NCBI GenBank assembly: GCA_963575745.1
Contig: CAUYUJ010021043.1
Span: 36,001 to 100,000, forward strand
DNA: 64,000 bases
DNA from: Prorocentrum cordatum
Lineage: Eukaryota > Sar > Dinophyceae > Prorocentrales > Prorocentraceae
Direction: 5' to 3'
A program made the translations under genes and the position numbers. Below, in pieces: positions 22,085 to 31,639 of the stretch. The stretch's first letter is position 1, and each line of letters begins with the position of its first letter. Below the pieces are notes generated by a model. That model saw nothing but the letters and a program-made list of their open reading frames with translations, was not told the DNA's origin and did no database searches.

Positions 22085-23938
22085 TCAATGGGGAGTTGCT
22101 GACCGGCTCCGCCAGCCCACCGCGCGATCAGCCGCGTGAGCCGTGCACAGCGGGAAGCCGTCCATCTCAATCACATGGGCGCGGTGGCACTGTGAACGTG
22201 CGCACTTCCGCCGAGCTGCCTGGCTCTCGTAGGTACCCGCGTGATGCACGCACGCGCGGAAAGTCCAAGTGCCGGCCTCCTCTTGCAGATCGCGGGCGTC
22301 CGAGACAGCTGCGTCCTCCACCAAGAGGAAAACTGGACTCTGCCTAGCAGTGTCCCTGCAGCACTGAGCGCTCAGGACCTGCGCGCTGCCATCGGCGAGG
22401 TAGGCCACCTGGTCGGCCTGGCAGACGTCTACGCTGGGCTCCGACTCCGTCTCCGAGTTGGGGTCCATCTCCTCCGCCTTGCTAGTGGGGTGCCCAGGCT
22501 TGGGGTGCCTCATCCTCTTTCGGGCACAGCACCTGAGTAGTCGCCCCATTGCCTTGCCTACGCCCCGGCCCGCCCAAGCGCAGCAGAGCCTCCCGCCTGC
22601 GCGGGCCCTGCCTGCGGGAGAGAGCGCGGCCAGATCCGCCACGTTGATCGGGGAGCTGTGGGGCACGACGCACGACGAACAGATATGCACCATCGGCTTG
22701 TCCCCAGTGGGAAGCGGGCACGGAGTAGTGGCGCACCGGTGGACCACCCCGATACCGTCGTCATCGCGGGTGGCCTCCAGGTCCGCCTTCAAGTGCCGAT
22801 GCGAACTCCCCTTCGCCTCCCGAAACTTGTAGACGCACCCGTGGCGAGTAAGCCGGCCACCCTTAAGTGGGCCCTGCTCAAGTCTAGCCACGGAGCCTCC
22901 CGAACGGACGATGAGGTCGTTGGGCATCATCTTCTCTGCCCCTCCTCCTCGGCCTCGGACCTCGGTCTTGATGTAGTCTTCGCCAATTTCGAGTGCCTCG
23001 GCGCTGCCGTACCAGGTGAGCGCTGCGGCTGCGTTGCCGTCCAGCGCCAGCTTCACGTCGTGCCCTGACTTGCTGCCCTGCGCGAAGCCTCTCATCGTGG
23101 AGAACAACAGTGTCAAGTATCTCCATGCTGTGCCCACGAACCAGATCACGACGCCTACGGTGGAGCCCAGCACGGTGCCAACCGCGATCACCACCAGGGC
23201 TATAGCAGCCCACTGCAACCTGGCCCAGTAGGCCCCGAGCATGTAGCGGCCGATGGAGTCCACGAGTCCCATGATGAAGGCGATAAATTGGTAGAGGAGG
23301 GCGCCCAAGGCATAGCCCGTCCTCTCTCCCAGCCACTTCAGTGCAGCCTCGACTCCTGCGCTGACTCTCTCCCTGGAGAAGAGCGGCAACTTCGGCTCGG
23401 CGTCGAGGGAAGGGGCGTCCTGCTGCGGCGGTGCCTTGCCTTCCCCAGTGGCGTTGACGACGCCGCCCGACCTCGGCGGGGGCGGGGGAGGGCTCTCCTC
23501 TGCGGCTCGCGCCTCCTCAGCCTGGCTCTCCCGCCTGACCTCGTCCCGGGTCGGAGCCAGCCTCCTGGGCGTCTCCGTCTCCTCCTCCGCCAAGGAGCTC
23601 TTAGGAGGGGGCTCCGGCCTCGCCTCCACTGGGAGGTCGTCAGCGTAGTAGTAGCCGTAGTAGCGGTAGTACTCCTGGCCCCTCCCGCTGCTCTCGGCAG
23701 AGCGCTCGTCCAGACCGGCCATGGCTGGCGGCGGGTCCGCGACCAAGGGCTCGCTCGGGGCAGGGAGCGCCGCTGATGGAGGTGGCCTGACCGGCGCCCC
23801 CACCGCTAGCAGCTCGCCACTGTCCGTGGCACTGCAGCTGGCTCCACGCGTCTCCTCCAGCGAGGCCTGCTGCTCACCAGGGGCGCCTTCCTCATCTGGA
23901 TGTGCCCGTTCATGGCCTCCTTCCTCGGGGCTCGCCAT
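22085..23938 (-). CDS. two-transmembrane Cys-rich accessory protein of the DIRS-like element
   Basis: First frame of the element. The ATG chosen is at 23938 (MASPEEGGHE), 293 bases inside A1; the frame is open further upstream but only through the repeat. It encodes 617 aa with no internal stop, the most intact frame in the element. The N-terminal 200 residues are acidic, Pro-rich, with a tyrosine cluster (YYRYYGYYYADD). Two hydrophobic segments follow at about 209-234 (YALGALLYQFIAFIMGLVDS) and 243-272 (WAAIALVVIAVGTVLGSTVG). The C-terminal half has paired Cys (CATTPC, CSSC), a basic CC cluster, and a last module C-x3-H ... C-x4-C ... C-x2-H (KCARSQCHR ... GFPLCTAH) that looks zinc-binding. 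It is not a domain of textbook DIRS elements and no envelope fusion signature is visible. Membrane localisation is inferred. Confidence 0.65.
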   Translation of the reverse strand: MASPEEGGHERAHPDEEGAPGEQQASLEETRGASCSATDSGELLAVGAPVRPPPSAALPAPSEPLVADPPPAMAGLDERSAESSGRGQEYYRYYGYYYADDLPVEARPEPPPKSSLAEEETETPRRLAPTRDEVRRESQAEEARAAEESPPPPPPRSGGVVNATGEGKAPPQQDAPSLDAEPKLPLFSRERVSAGVEAALKWLGERTGYALGALLYQFIAFIMGLVDSIGRYMLGAYWARLQWAAIALVVIAVGTVLGSTVGVVIWFVGTAWRYLTLLFSTMRGFAQGSKSGHDVKLALDGNAAAALTWYGSAEALEIGEDYIKTEVRGRGGGAEKMMPNDLIVRSGGSVARLEQGPLKGGRLTRHGCVYKFREAKGSSHRHLKADLEATRDDDGIGVVHRCATTPCPLPTGDKPMVHICSSCVVPHSSPINVADLAALSPAGRARAGGRLCCAWAGRGVGKAMGRLLRCCARKRMRHPKPGHPTSKAEEMDPNSETESEPSVDVCQADQVAYLADGSAQVLSAQCCRDTARQSPVFLLVEDAAVSDARDLQEEAGTWTFRACVHHAGTYESQAARRKCARSQCHRAHVIEMDGFPLCTAHAADRAVGWRSRSATPH

Positions 23939-24126
23939 GGTGGCCGTCGCATGCACGGTCGCATGCCAGCCCACGCCGAACGACGAGTCCAGCCAGGTGA
24001 CCAACGCCCCAACAGCTAGCGCAAGCGTGCATTCAATGCTGTGGAGCGCCCTCACGCCTTCCCTGCCGCTGCGCCCAGCCAGGCACGCCACCGAGGAGGG
24101 ACCCGCAGGCGTCACTCTGCTGCGGG

Positions 24127-24205
24127 CCGCGGGGCTCCCCTCCGGAGCCCCCGCCCGCACTGGAGGGGGGGCCTGGCCCAGCCGCTGCCCAGCGCTCCTC
24201 AGAGT
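24127..24205 (-). repeat. subterminal direct repeat of the DIRS-like element, 5' copy
   Basis: Imperfect match to 9888-9965, lying between A1 and the start codon of the membrane-protein frame, so probably in the 5' leader. Its counterpart lies in the 3' trailer. Confidence 0.6.
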
Positions 24206-24230
24206 GCCCGTGCTATGGCCCCGCCCGCTC

Positions 24231-24343
24231 ACCCCAAAAATATTCGCGACCCCGCAGGGGCCTTGAGCAAACGGCGGCGGAGGAGGGCAGCAGAGAGGAG
24301 GCTGCGAGGCGGGAGGAAACCCACTGTTCTCACGAACGATCAC
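24231..24343 (-). repeat. DIRS-like element repeat A1 (5' terminus)
   Basis: 113 bases matching A2 (9447-9559). The last element base on the plus strand is the c of gatcac at 24343; the host sequence cgccgccaccggccaag follows and is not in A2. Confidence 0.88.
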
Positions 24344-25185
24344 CGCCGCCACCGGCCAAGTCGCCGAACGTTGTGGCGAAGAAGGATCCGCCCCCACTTA
24401 GGCCGTGGGATGATTTGCCGAAGAAGCCTCCGCCACCTTTCGGTCCGAGAAGTGATGCACGAGTGGCACTGCCTCCACCGGCGAAGGTGGCTCGCATTGA
24501 TACTGAGGAGAGATCCCCCGCTAGGCCCGCCGATGCTGCCCCCGCGGTCGCGCAGCCACCGGCAAAGCCGGCGGGCGAAGGAATGGCGGAAGGCGCGCCC
24601 CAGGCTTGGCCTGCGCCTCCAGGTAGGCCAGATTGGACGCCCCGTCTTCGCTCGCCTAAGCCCCCGCCTCGGACTGCTGCGAGATGGAGTTTTCAGCGTC
24701 AACCATTTGCCGACTATAGGGATCAGCAAGCTGACGCTACGCCTAAGGCGGCACCTCAGCGATCGCATTTCAAGGCTTATCCGGGGTCTTCCCAGTCTGC
24801 CCAAGGCGGCACTGGTGTGGACCCGGCTATGCAGGCCGAGGGCTCCGTGGCAAAGGCTGCGGCAACTGAGACAGAAGCCAAGACTGCCGAGGATGTGGGC
24901 TCTGATCGCCCCGGAGGCAATGAAAGGCTGGACAATCATGCAGCACCTCCCCCGAGTCAGACGGACGGTGACCCCTCGTCGGAGGAGTCTCTGCCCCCAA
25001 AAGGGGGAGACGCTGCATCTAATATTATCCGGACCATCAACGACGTCTCACATCGCCACTTTGAAGGAACGCAAGCACGCAACGCGCTAAATCTTGATAA
25101 TTTGCAGGAGATGGATGTGCAAATTGACGCAGCAATGAGGATATACAAACATGCGGAGAAAAAGAGGAAACACGAGCCGGGATAA
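24344..25185 (+). pseudogene. proline-rich coding segment, right half after the DIRS-like insertion
   Basis: Continues the frame that entered the element at 9047 (phase is kept when the element is removed). It reads PPPAKSPNVVAKKDPPP, then DDLPKKPPPPFGPRSD and LPPPAKVARIDTEE, which repeats the wording of the left half (DDAPKKPPPPSD ... PPPAK). A Pro/Ala/Gln-rich region follows, then a charged helix-forming end (NLDNLQEMDVQIDAAMRIYK) and a lysine-rich KKRKHEPG before TAA 25183-25185. The frame goes on after the TAA. Unknown function. Confidence 0.5.
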
Positions 25186-27093
25186 TACTCGGACCCGTGG
25201 AAGCGGTTTGCAGCCACTGTTGTAGACCATATCCAGAGCGCGAAACCAGATTTCGTTCCTACTCCTGTGATCGCCGCCAAGAGCAAGCGTTCACAGCCTC
25301 GCACTGAAGGCGAATTGATTGTAGGTGGAAACAGGCTGCCTACTCCCCCTGCGCCACCGTCCGGCCCAGCCGTGGCGGCGAGCGCACCTAAGCCTCCGCC
25401 TGGCCCAGCCAGAGCGGAGACCACACCGACGCAGGGGGACCAGATGATGGTCGATTCGGGCGCTGTTGATGCAACGCACGCTGCGCCACATGAGGCTGCC
25501 GAGTCATCCCCTATCAAAGATGTCCAGAGCTCTTCTGATGAGGCGGCTGCGCCCGCTGCGAAGGCAACCCCGCCGGTCGCCGCTCCGAGCGGACATGGCG
25601 TGGCGGAGCCTTCCCCTGCGGACAGAACCCCGGGTGTCCCAGACACACCGGGGTCCCTTGAGGCCAGCCCAGACCTTGTTCACCTCCATGAGTTCCCGTA
25701 TCAAGGGGACCCTGACCCTATCCACCGTGAGGAGGAGCATTATCGGTCTGGCCCAGCCTCTACCAATTTCTACTGCCGAGCGAAACTGCCGTCTTCCCCT
25801 GATATGCGGCAGCCTAGCCCGACGGGGGATTCGCCCCGTGAGGGCGATCATGAGGTTTACGTCGGCCATGCTGACCAATTCAGGGGCAAAGAGCTATATC
25901 TTCCGCTGGAAGACCGCACTCGAATCAATGATATTACGCCCGTCCATTTGAAGCGGAGAGTTCGAGAGGCTCATACTACCGGTCCTGTACCCCCTCGTGT
26001 TGAGGCCCTTCGTAACAAAACGTTTGGCACGCTCAAACAGATTGCACAGCTCATGGAGGATCCCATATTTGCATTGTTAGGCGAGCTTTCTGTTGACATA
26101 GGTAGCTTTGAGCAGGTACGAGACTTTCTCCGTGCAGGATTTCACTCTGACGATGTCCCCAGCGGATTTGACTCTCAGGCCTTTAAGGTCCTGGCTCCGT
26201 TGGCTGTGGGCATTTCTAATGGCGAGAATCCAGCGGCCCTAGGCTCTGTGGACTTTTGGCGACACCACAGTTGTCGATTAGATGATTCTGCGAAGCGTAT
26301 TCGAGATTTTGCCATGTATCTCGCGAGACACTGCTCCGATTCTGCGCGGTCTTCGGGAGGCTGGGTCTACTTTGGAGACCTTGTGGAGAAGATGTCTGAA
26401 GATGGGTATATTTATCAAACATTCGCACTTGCTGCGCACGGCCTAGCCGCGCTGCAGCCAGGGACCGTGGAAGTCCTAGGTGTGCTCCCTGAAGACATTG
26501 CTAGCATTAAAGAAACGAGTGTTCACATGCAGTGGCGCGACCTTAAAGCGTGGCTCCTTCTTGGGGAAGAGCGGGCTAAATGCCTAGTTCCTGTTTTTCA
26601 TCGAGCGTGCCAGGGACATTCCACTCTTGTCGCCTCGATTGGGAGGATGTGTGCGCCTTACGACCCTGGCCTAGCCAGGTGTCATGGGCCCCTCCTCCAT
26701 ATCACTCACATGGAGACATTGATGGGATCCATGGTCGGAGAAGTCCAGTTCCCAAAGAGCACGCCTGGGCTTTGCCTCGAGGCGGACTATGGATTGTTGA
26801 GGCTTCTTCCAGCCAAGAGGGATCCGAACATGAGAGAACCAGATCATATTCCTTCCTGGCTAAGCCAGCGTAGGGATGGAGATCCTGCTCCTGTGAAAAA
26901 GCACCGCGCCATGGGCCAATACCAAGTGACGGGAGAGCCTCCTACGATTGGGGCATGGCCCGCAGCGGACACAGTCCGTCTGTGGTACCAGCTTCCGACA
27001 CACAGAGACTCTTGGCCAGTAGTTCTCGTTTTCAATGGCCGAGTGCTCACCCGGGTGCCGGATCTGCCGTGACGGGGCCCTCGTGCCCCGTGA
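25186..27093 (+). pseudogene. Tpt1/KptA-like RNA 2'-phosphotransferase domain in the plus-strand unit
   Basis: Same frame as the preceding segment, separated by TAA 25183-25185. About 200 residues of Pro-rich linker (with CCA-loop hairpins at 25362, 25400 and 25750) lead into a globular part. Around 26,311 it reads FAMYLARH, then GGWVYFGDLVEKM (26,358-26,394), FHRACQGHS (26,596-26,622) and RCHGPLLHITHMETLM (26,678-26,725). Tpt1/KptA has LRH, a D/GGWVxxDxLL helix-turn-helix end, the R-A-x-Q-G-H-S box and an H-G-T loop followed by a helix, in this order. The family moves the 2'-phosphate of a spliced RNA to NAD. Here LRH is ARH and HGT is HGP, and two TGA codons (27070-27072, 27091-27093) interrupt the end. 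An inactive or neofunctionalised copy is likely. Confidence 0.55.
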
Positions 27094-27939
27094 AGTGCCA
27101 GGTTCACCGAGATCGATATAGCTGTCACTCGCGCCAAAATCAATGGTTGGCCCAATGCGAACCGACAGTTGATCTCATGGTCAGTTATCTTTAGCCAGGA
27201 GTGGACCTCATATGAGGTGGATTTTGATGATAACTCCATGCTTGGTTGGATTCACACCGACGAGACTTTGACATTGAGGCCAGGATTCCGTCCTTGGTCT
27301 GACAGAGCGGACGCATTTATTCAGTCCGTTCCCTGGGAAGACGACGGTCGGTTCCTTTGTGCTGGACTGCACTGGGTGCGGACTGGATTTGGCCGTTGCC
27401 CCTTTTGTAAGAACCCCGTGAAGTACAAGTACATGGTTGCGCAAAATTATCTGCTTCAGACACTTAAGCACAGAACCATCGAGGACTCGCTGCGGAGAAA
27501 TGGTTTTAGGCTGACCGTTCTCGATCATGAAACCTTTCCTTGGGCGCATGATCGTTATGTTACAGAGAGAATAAAACGGCAGCGTAGAGCGTCAGCGGAT
27601 GTCATGACGAATACCAACAATAATTTGAATCTGGAACGTAAGTGGGCAGAAAATGGATTACGTACAATGGCTGCTTCAGGTCAAACCTTTGGAAACAGTC
27701 GCCCTGGCAGCGTTCTTGCCTGGGTTCCTGAACGCGCAGCGGCCCAACCGCCGGCGCGTCGCGGACCTTTCTTTCAGCACCTTGAATTCCTCAAGAGGCG
27801 ATTCATAAAATGGATAGCGCACTTTGCTAATAGACATGGGTTTCTGGCACCAGCGATCGCTGAGTGGTGGCCGCTGCTTTGGGCCACAGACATCGATCAG
27901 TGTGCGCGCCCCTTCTCGTCCCGCCCCGGCTGCGATTGA
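27094..27939 (+). pseudogene. unrecognised segment after the Tpt1-like domain, with CPFC motif
   Basis: Still in the same frame, after the two TGA codons: RFTEIDIAVTRAKINGWPN, NRQLISWSVIFSQEW, then WTSYEVDFDDNSMLGW and SVPWEDDGRFLCAGLHWV with GRCPFCKNPVKY, a possible half zinc site (C-x2-C with nearby C and H). It has many aromatic residues and looks globular. The last 20-30 residues before TGA 27937-27939 are probably out of frame: the reading that makes sense moves to the frame of the next entry near 27,895. Possibly a continuation of the same enzyme. No known family is assigned. Confidence 0.4.
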
Positions 27940-28678
27940 CTGGCCAGAAGCACCTGACTCGTACTTTTCACCCCAAGAAGGTTGGGATGCATGGGAGCGC
28001 GGCGCGCGTAGGACAGATACTTTTGCACCGACCCTTCAGACGTTGCAAGACGCAAAAACAGGAGCCGCACCCTGGCTGCCCAATACACAGGACACCAGCG
28101 TTGACGCCACAGGGCCCAGCCCTCGTGGACGTCCGCCGGTTGCCTGGGCAGATCAATTTGTCGCACGTCCTGCTCGTGAATCCAGGTCTGTGAATAGGCG
28201 CAACAAAATCTGTTCTAATCACCCTCTCAGTGTGGTGAGACCTGCCGCCGGTCAAACCGAGACGGCAAATAACGAGGGATCCGAAACGGTTCCTCTCGAT
28301 TTCACCGCCGTCTGCGGGTCCCAGACCCAGCAGATGCTTGACGGGGTGATCGACCTCGATCAGCCCACAGGACGGGTATACCATCACCATGATGATGGCT
28401 CATTGAGCATCACAGTGACGAAGAAAGAAGCCATCGACGTGGCTGCGCAGTATGTCGTGGAGCATACATGCTATCACCCGGACACGAGCGCGACCGATAG
28501 ATTGCGCCTAACGGGAGAAGTGATACATGATGTCCCTGACGAAGTGCGACAGACCATTGAATGGAATTTGAAGGTTCCTGTTAAAGACCTTGAGTTGGGT
28601 CTTCGCATCATGCGAGTGATCGTGATCGTCCGTGAGCTCATTAGTTGTTTTATTGCCGAGGGGTATTACATTGCATAG
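27895..28678 (+). pseudogene. unrecognised acidic segment of the plus-strand unit
   Basis: After a +/-1 shift the unit reads APAAIDWPEAPDSYFSPQEG, a disordered middle, then a compact part with VCGSQTQQMLDGVIDLDQP, YHHHDDGSLSITVTKKEA, and a helical end KDLELGLRIMRVIVIVRELI before TAG 28676-28678. The frame continues beyond the TAG. Nothing here matches a family I know. Confidence 0.35.
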
Positions 28679-29661
28679 CCCGCGCATGGCCTTCTTACCC
28701 GCGACACAGACGCAGGGCATGATGAGGATAAGCGTCGCACAGACGCATATGCGCTTGACTGCCGCATTCGTGCGGCTGTTGAGACAGTCGACCTCATGGA
28801 GGCGTTGGCCCGCGATATGGGCAGACTGGGTCGTGCAGAGATTCGTCGCCAGGACATAAAGTTGCAAGATGCTGTCTTTTGGCCATACCCGTATGTGGAA
28901 TCAATTGAACTCCAAGACAGCGACGACGGCCCCTCTCGCACTGCCTGTGGCAAATATGGTGCCTATGTCGCCACTGCCGCGAGAGGTATTGTAAGATATG
29001 CTAAGATGCAGCATGGCATGCGTCTCCGCGAGGAAGGGGGCGCTGGCGGGCCCTCCGACGGCCCAGCCGGTTCGGAAGGGGCTCCTGTTGCGAAAGCAAG
29101 GCCAAGCCTTGCTGTTCGCCCTGATCCGCCTCCTCCGCCTCGAAGGCCCGACGTCCAAGACGATCGAGCCAACGATGAGGTTACTGAGCCCCCTCGCCCC
29201 GCCAGCGGTCAAACCGTTACGGCGGGGGAGGAGTACTCGAGACGCTGACTGGGACACATGGGATTGGCCAATGTCCGCGCGCGCGCGCCGGGGCCATGGA
29301 TGCCGGGCGCGCTGCTGCTGGCTACGACCCCGCGGTCCACTACCCGGAGTACACGGGGAACGAATTGCAGGGATACTGGGTCCATTGTGACGCCACGCGC
29401 TGGATGTCTCGTAGAGAGCGCGAGAGGCGAACGCGGCACTTTGCGCTGCCCTACGACTACGACTACTACTTTCCGAGAGAAGAAGGCAAGGGGCACACCA
29501 AGAGCAAGGGCAAGGACAATAACACCAGGTCAGCTCCCTATGCTGGCCGTGGCAAGGGAGGCAAACCAGCGGCGCCTCATTGGACAGCTGGACAATCGGG
29601 AGGCTCATCGTCTTCGACTCCGAAACCTCCACTTCCGCCATCACAGGGGCGATACCTTTAG
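28679..29661 (+). pseudogene. C-terminal segment of the plus-strand unit
   Basis: Downstream of TAG 28676-28678 the same frame gives RTDAYALDCRIRAAVETVDL, RQDIKLQDAVFWPYPYVES and a Pro-rich linker to TGA 29246-29248. In the GC-dinucleotide run near 29,280 the reading shifts, and the last piece (from about 29,296) is AAAGYDPAVHYPEYTGNELQ, DATRWMSRRERER and a Lys/Gly/Ser tail to TAG 29659-29661. Two CAA/CCA-loop hairpins lie here (29059-29069 and 29206-29216). This is the probable end of the unit that starts near 2.4 kb. Confidence 0.4.
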
Positions 29662-31058
29662 TACAACCAGTGAGGCAATACACAAACCGTGCGACCAAGT
29701 CGCTATGGCACCGCCCGAACGACATAGTCGCATCGGCGGAGAGGCTTTATTTTCACTATTGGTGGGATTCGTCGGGCTTTCTCCGGCCCTCAGCCCCCTT
29801 GCAACCACCGCTGAGCGGTAAAATGCTTTGGGGTTCGCTCCAGTGGCTGTAAATATGTACAGGCCGGGTGGGCTGGGGCTGGTTGGACTCTACGAAACCC
29901 GCCGCGGGGGGAGTAAATATGCTCCTCCCCGCCTCATTATGCACTTGCCTCTCCTGCTGCCTGCCTTGCTGCACCTTGACATTGGTATCGTTGTATGCCG
30001 AAGCTGTATCTACTGCTCGAGTGAGAAAAGGGGCGCGCCGGGGGGCGCAGGGGCGGCCCGTGTCGTCGCCCGTCCCTGGCCGGACTCCTCACTTCCTATA
30101 TTTGAGTGTAGTTGCTTAACGGATAACCGATAGTTCCATCGATGTCTCATCCCGTATCCTCTACCACTGAGCAGAGTCAACATGAGACCTTAATTTTTGT
30201 TGGCGTCTTACCCCGATTCTCAGAGGAAAGACTGATCCCGTGGGGCCGGCTCTGCACCCCGATCGGTCTCTTGACGGCGTCCCGGGGCCGTGCGTGCCAG
30301 GGGCCCCGGAGGCCGAAGACGGCCACAAACGCCCCGCCGTGTTTCATTCGACTGCACGTAATAAAGAGTGCCCGAACCACAACTGGGCCTCGGAGCTGGA
30401 AGAAGGCTTCACCTCCTCCAGAAGGGCACCGTCCTCGCGAAGGTCGCCACGTTCCGAGTGGCCAGGGCGCCCGACCCAAAACCAGGCTACAGAGCCGGCA
30501 GGGGCTTCAGCCCCTCCAGAGGGGCACCATCCTCTTGCCTACAGAGGTTCCTGCTCCTCCAGGGGGGACAGCATCCTCGTGAGGGTCGCCACTTTCCGAG
30601 GGGCCAGGGCGCCCGAACCACAACTGGCCTATGGAGCCAGCAGAGGGCTTCAGCCATCCCACAAGGGCACCACCCTCGTGAGGGTCGCCACCTTGTGCGG
30701 GCTCGTTAGTGTCCCCCCGGTCGTTGAGCGCGATGCGATAGCGGTTGCTTGCGAGCGTGGATCTGGCCACCTTGCGCCCCCTCGGTCCGCGCACGAAAGG
30801 TCACTCTTGCCTAGGGTCACTCCTGCGCGTGGCCGATTCATCCACGAGAGGAGGGCTGCACCCCCCCCCCGCCGTCGGAGTCATCATTCTTCCGGCGATG
30901 GCGCAACTGGGGCAGCAATTCCCGCCCTACTTATCAAGCTTCTTCAGATGTCGATTCCCGCTCGACTTCAAGGAGGGAAGAGACGGACAGACACAATTGA
31001 TCGCCAATCTCCATGAACAGATAGGAGAATATGGGAAGCGGGGGGAAAACGAACACCC

Positions 31059-31061
<3 letters not shown>
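29662..31061. other. non-coding stretch with a degenerate tandem repeat
   Basis: No coding signal convinces me here. It contains the tandem repeat at 30369-30700 (listed separately) and short C runs near 30,851. Confidence 0.5.
30369..30700. repeat. degenerate tandem repeat, about 100-140 bp units, 3 copies
   Basis: Units start with gcccgaaccacaactgg at 30370, a variant at 30470, and again at 30611. Each contains gggcttcagcc, a gggcaccatcctcg-type block and gagggtcgccac. The middle unit carries a 40-base insertion. The copies have diverged by many substitutions. Confidence 0.7.

Positions 31062-31104
<43 letters not shown>
31062..31104. repeat. (TA)n microsatellite
   Basis: An uninterrupted alternating AT tract of 43 bases in an otherwise GC-rich window. 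Confidence 0.97.
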
Positions 31105-31107
<3 letters not shown>

Positions 31108-31493
31108 CATTGGGATTCCTGGGATTTTGAGTCTAGTCCTTTGAATGTCCCTGGGGCCCTTTACTGCTTTGCCGCCGTTGTTTCCGCCGGATGTTTGCCG
31201 AAATGCCCGCCCTGCCCTTCTGAGACGGAGATGTCCGTTTTATGTTGTCGCATCGTTTGGGATGCATATCCGACACATTTGTCGAGCCGGGCAAGCAACC
31301 ACAGTACAGGATCTGGTTTGAATCAGGAACACATTTGTTTTGAAAAGGGGCGCGGCCGTTCCTTTGGTTTCCATGCGTTCCGCTACCCTTTTGGCGGCGA
31401 GCCTCCCTGGTGTTCTTTGGAAGAAAAGGGGCTTCGGTCCTTATAAATCGTTCTTTTGGTCAGGCCGAATCCTGTACGGCAAAACCAGAGTTA

Positions 31494-31639
31494 GTCGGGC
31501 ATGTCCCCCATACAGGCAGATTTTGGATGGAAAGAACACCCGACACATATTCAAAACATGCTCAAAACTATGTTTTAGCACAACAAAGAAGTCCCCTGAT
31601 TATTTGTTTTACTATTTTTGAATATTCCCCCTGTACGAC
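31494..31639 (-). mobile_element. MITE copy A (GTCGGGC family), inverted orientation
   Basis: Starts gtcgggcatgtcccccatac and ends aatattccccctgtacgac; the ends are imperfect inverted repeats of about 28 bases. It is the reverse orientation of copy B at 31844. Flanked by TTA on both sides (31491-31493, 31640-31642), a possible 3-bp target duplication. The interior is AT-rich with no coding capacity. Confidence 0.72.

Larger units (their letters stand above)
9048..24343 (-). mobile_element. DIRS-like tyrosine-recombinase retrotransposon with split direct repeats
   Basis: All large frames are on the minus strand. In transcription order they encode a membrane/Cys-rich protein, Gag, methyltransferase-like-RT-RNase H, and tyrosine recombinase. 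Ends form the A1 ... B1-A2-B2 pattern known for Ngaro/PAT-type YR retrotransposons: A1 24231-24343, B1 9560-9820, A2 9447-9559, B2 9048-9319. Boundaries are set by where A1 departs from A2 (after cgaacgatcac) and where B2 departs from B1 (before gtttcctcctgg). No target-site duplication is present, and the flanks rejoin in frame, as expected for recombinase-mediated insertion. Length 15,296 bp, which I believe is long for the class. Composition is richer in GC than the flanks. Confidence 0.88.

Noticed and set aside
22085-23938. Retroviral-type envelope protein
   Set aside because: No signal peptide at the chosen start, no cleavage site or fusion peptide pattern, and the hydrophobic pair is mid-protein. 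Only a membrane-associated role is supportable.
12975-24185. Core 9-mer GGCCCAGCC inside the DIRS-like element
   Set aside because: The three or so occurrences have only a 3-bp stem and are expected in such GC-rich sequence; I did not count them with the CCA-loop hairpins.
24373-25185. Independent gene starting at 24373
   Set aside because: The apparent start is an internal GTG; phase and repeated wording show it is the right half of the frame broken by the DIRS-like insertion.
30160-30172. tRNA-like internal A box on the minus strand (gctcagtggtagag)
   Set aside because: No matching acceptor stem, anticodon arm or T-loop (GGTTCRANTCC) follows at the right spacing. At most a fragment of a tRNA-derived repeat.
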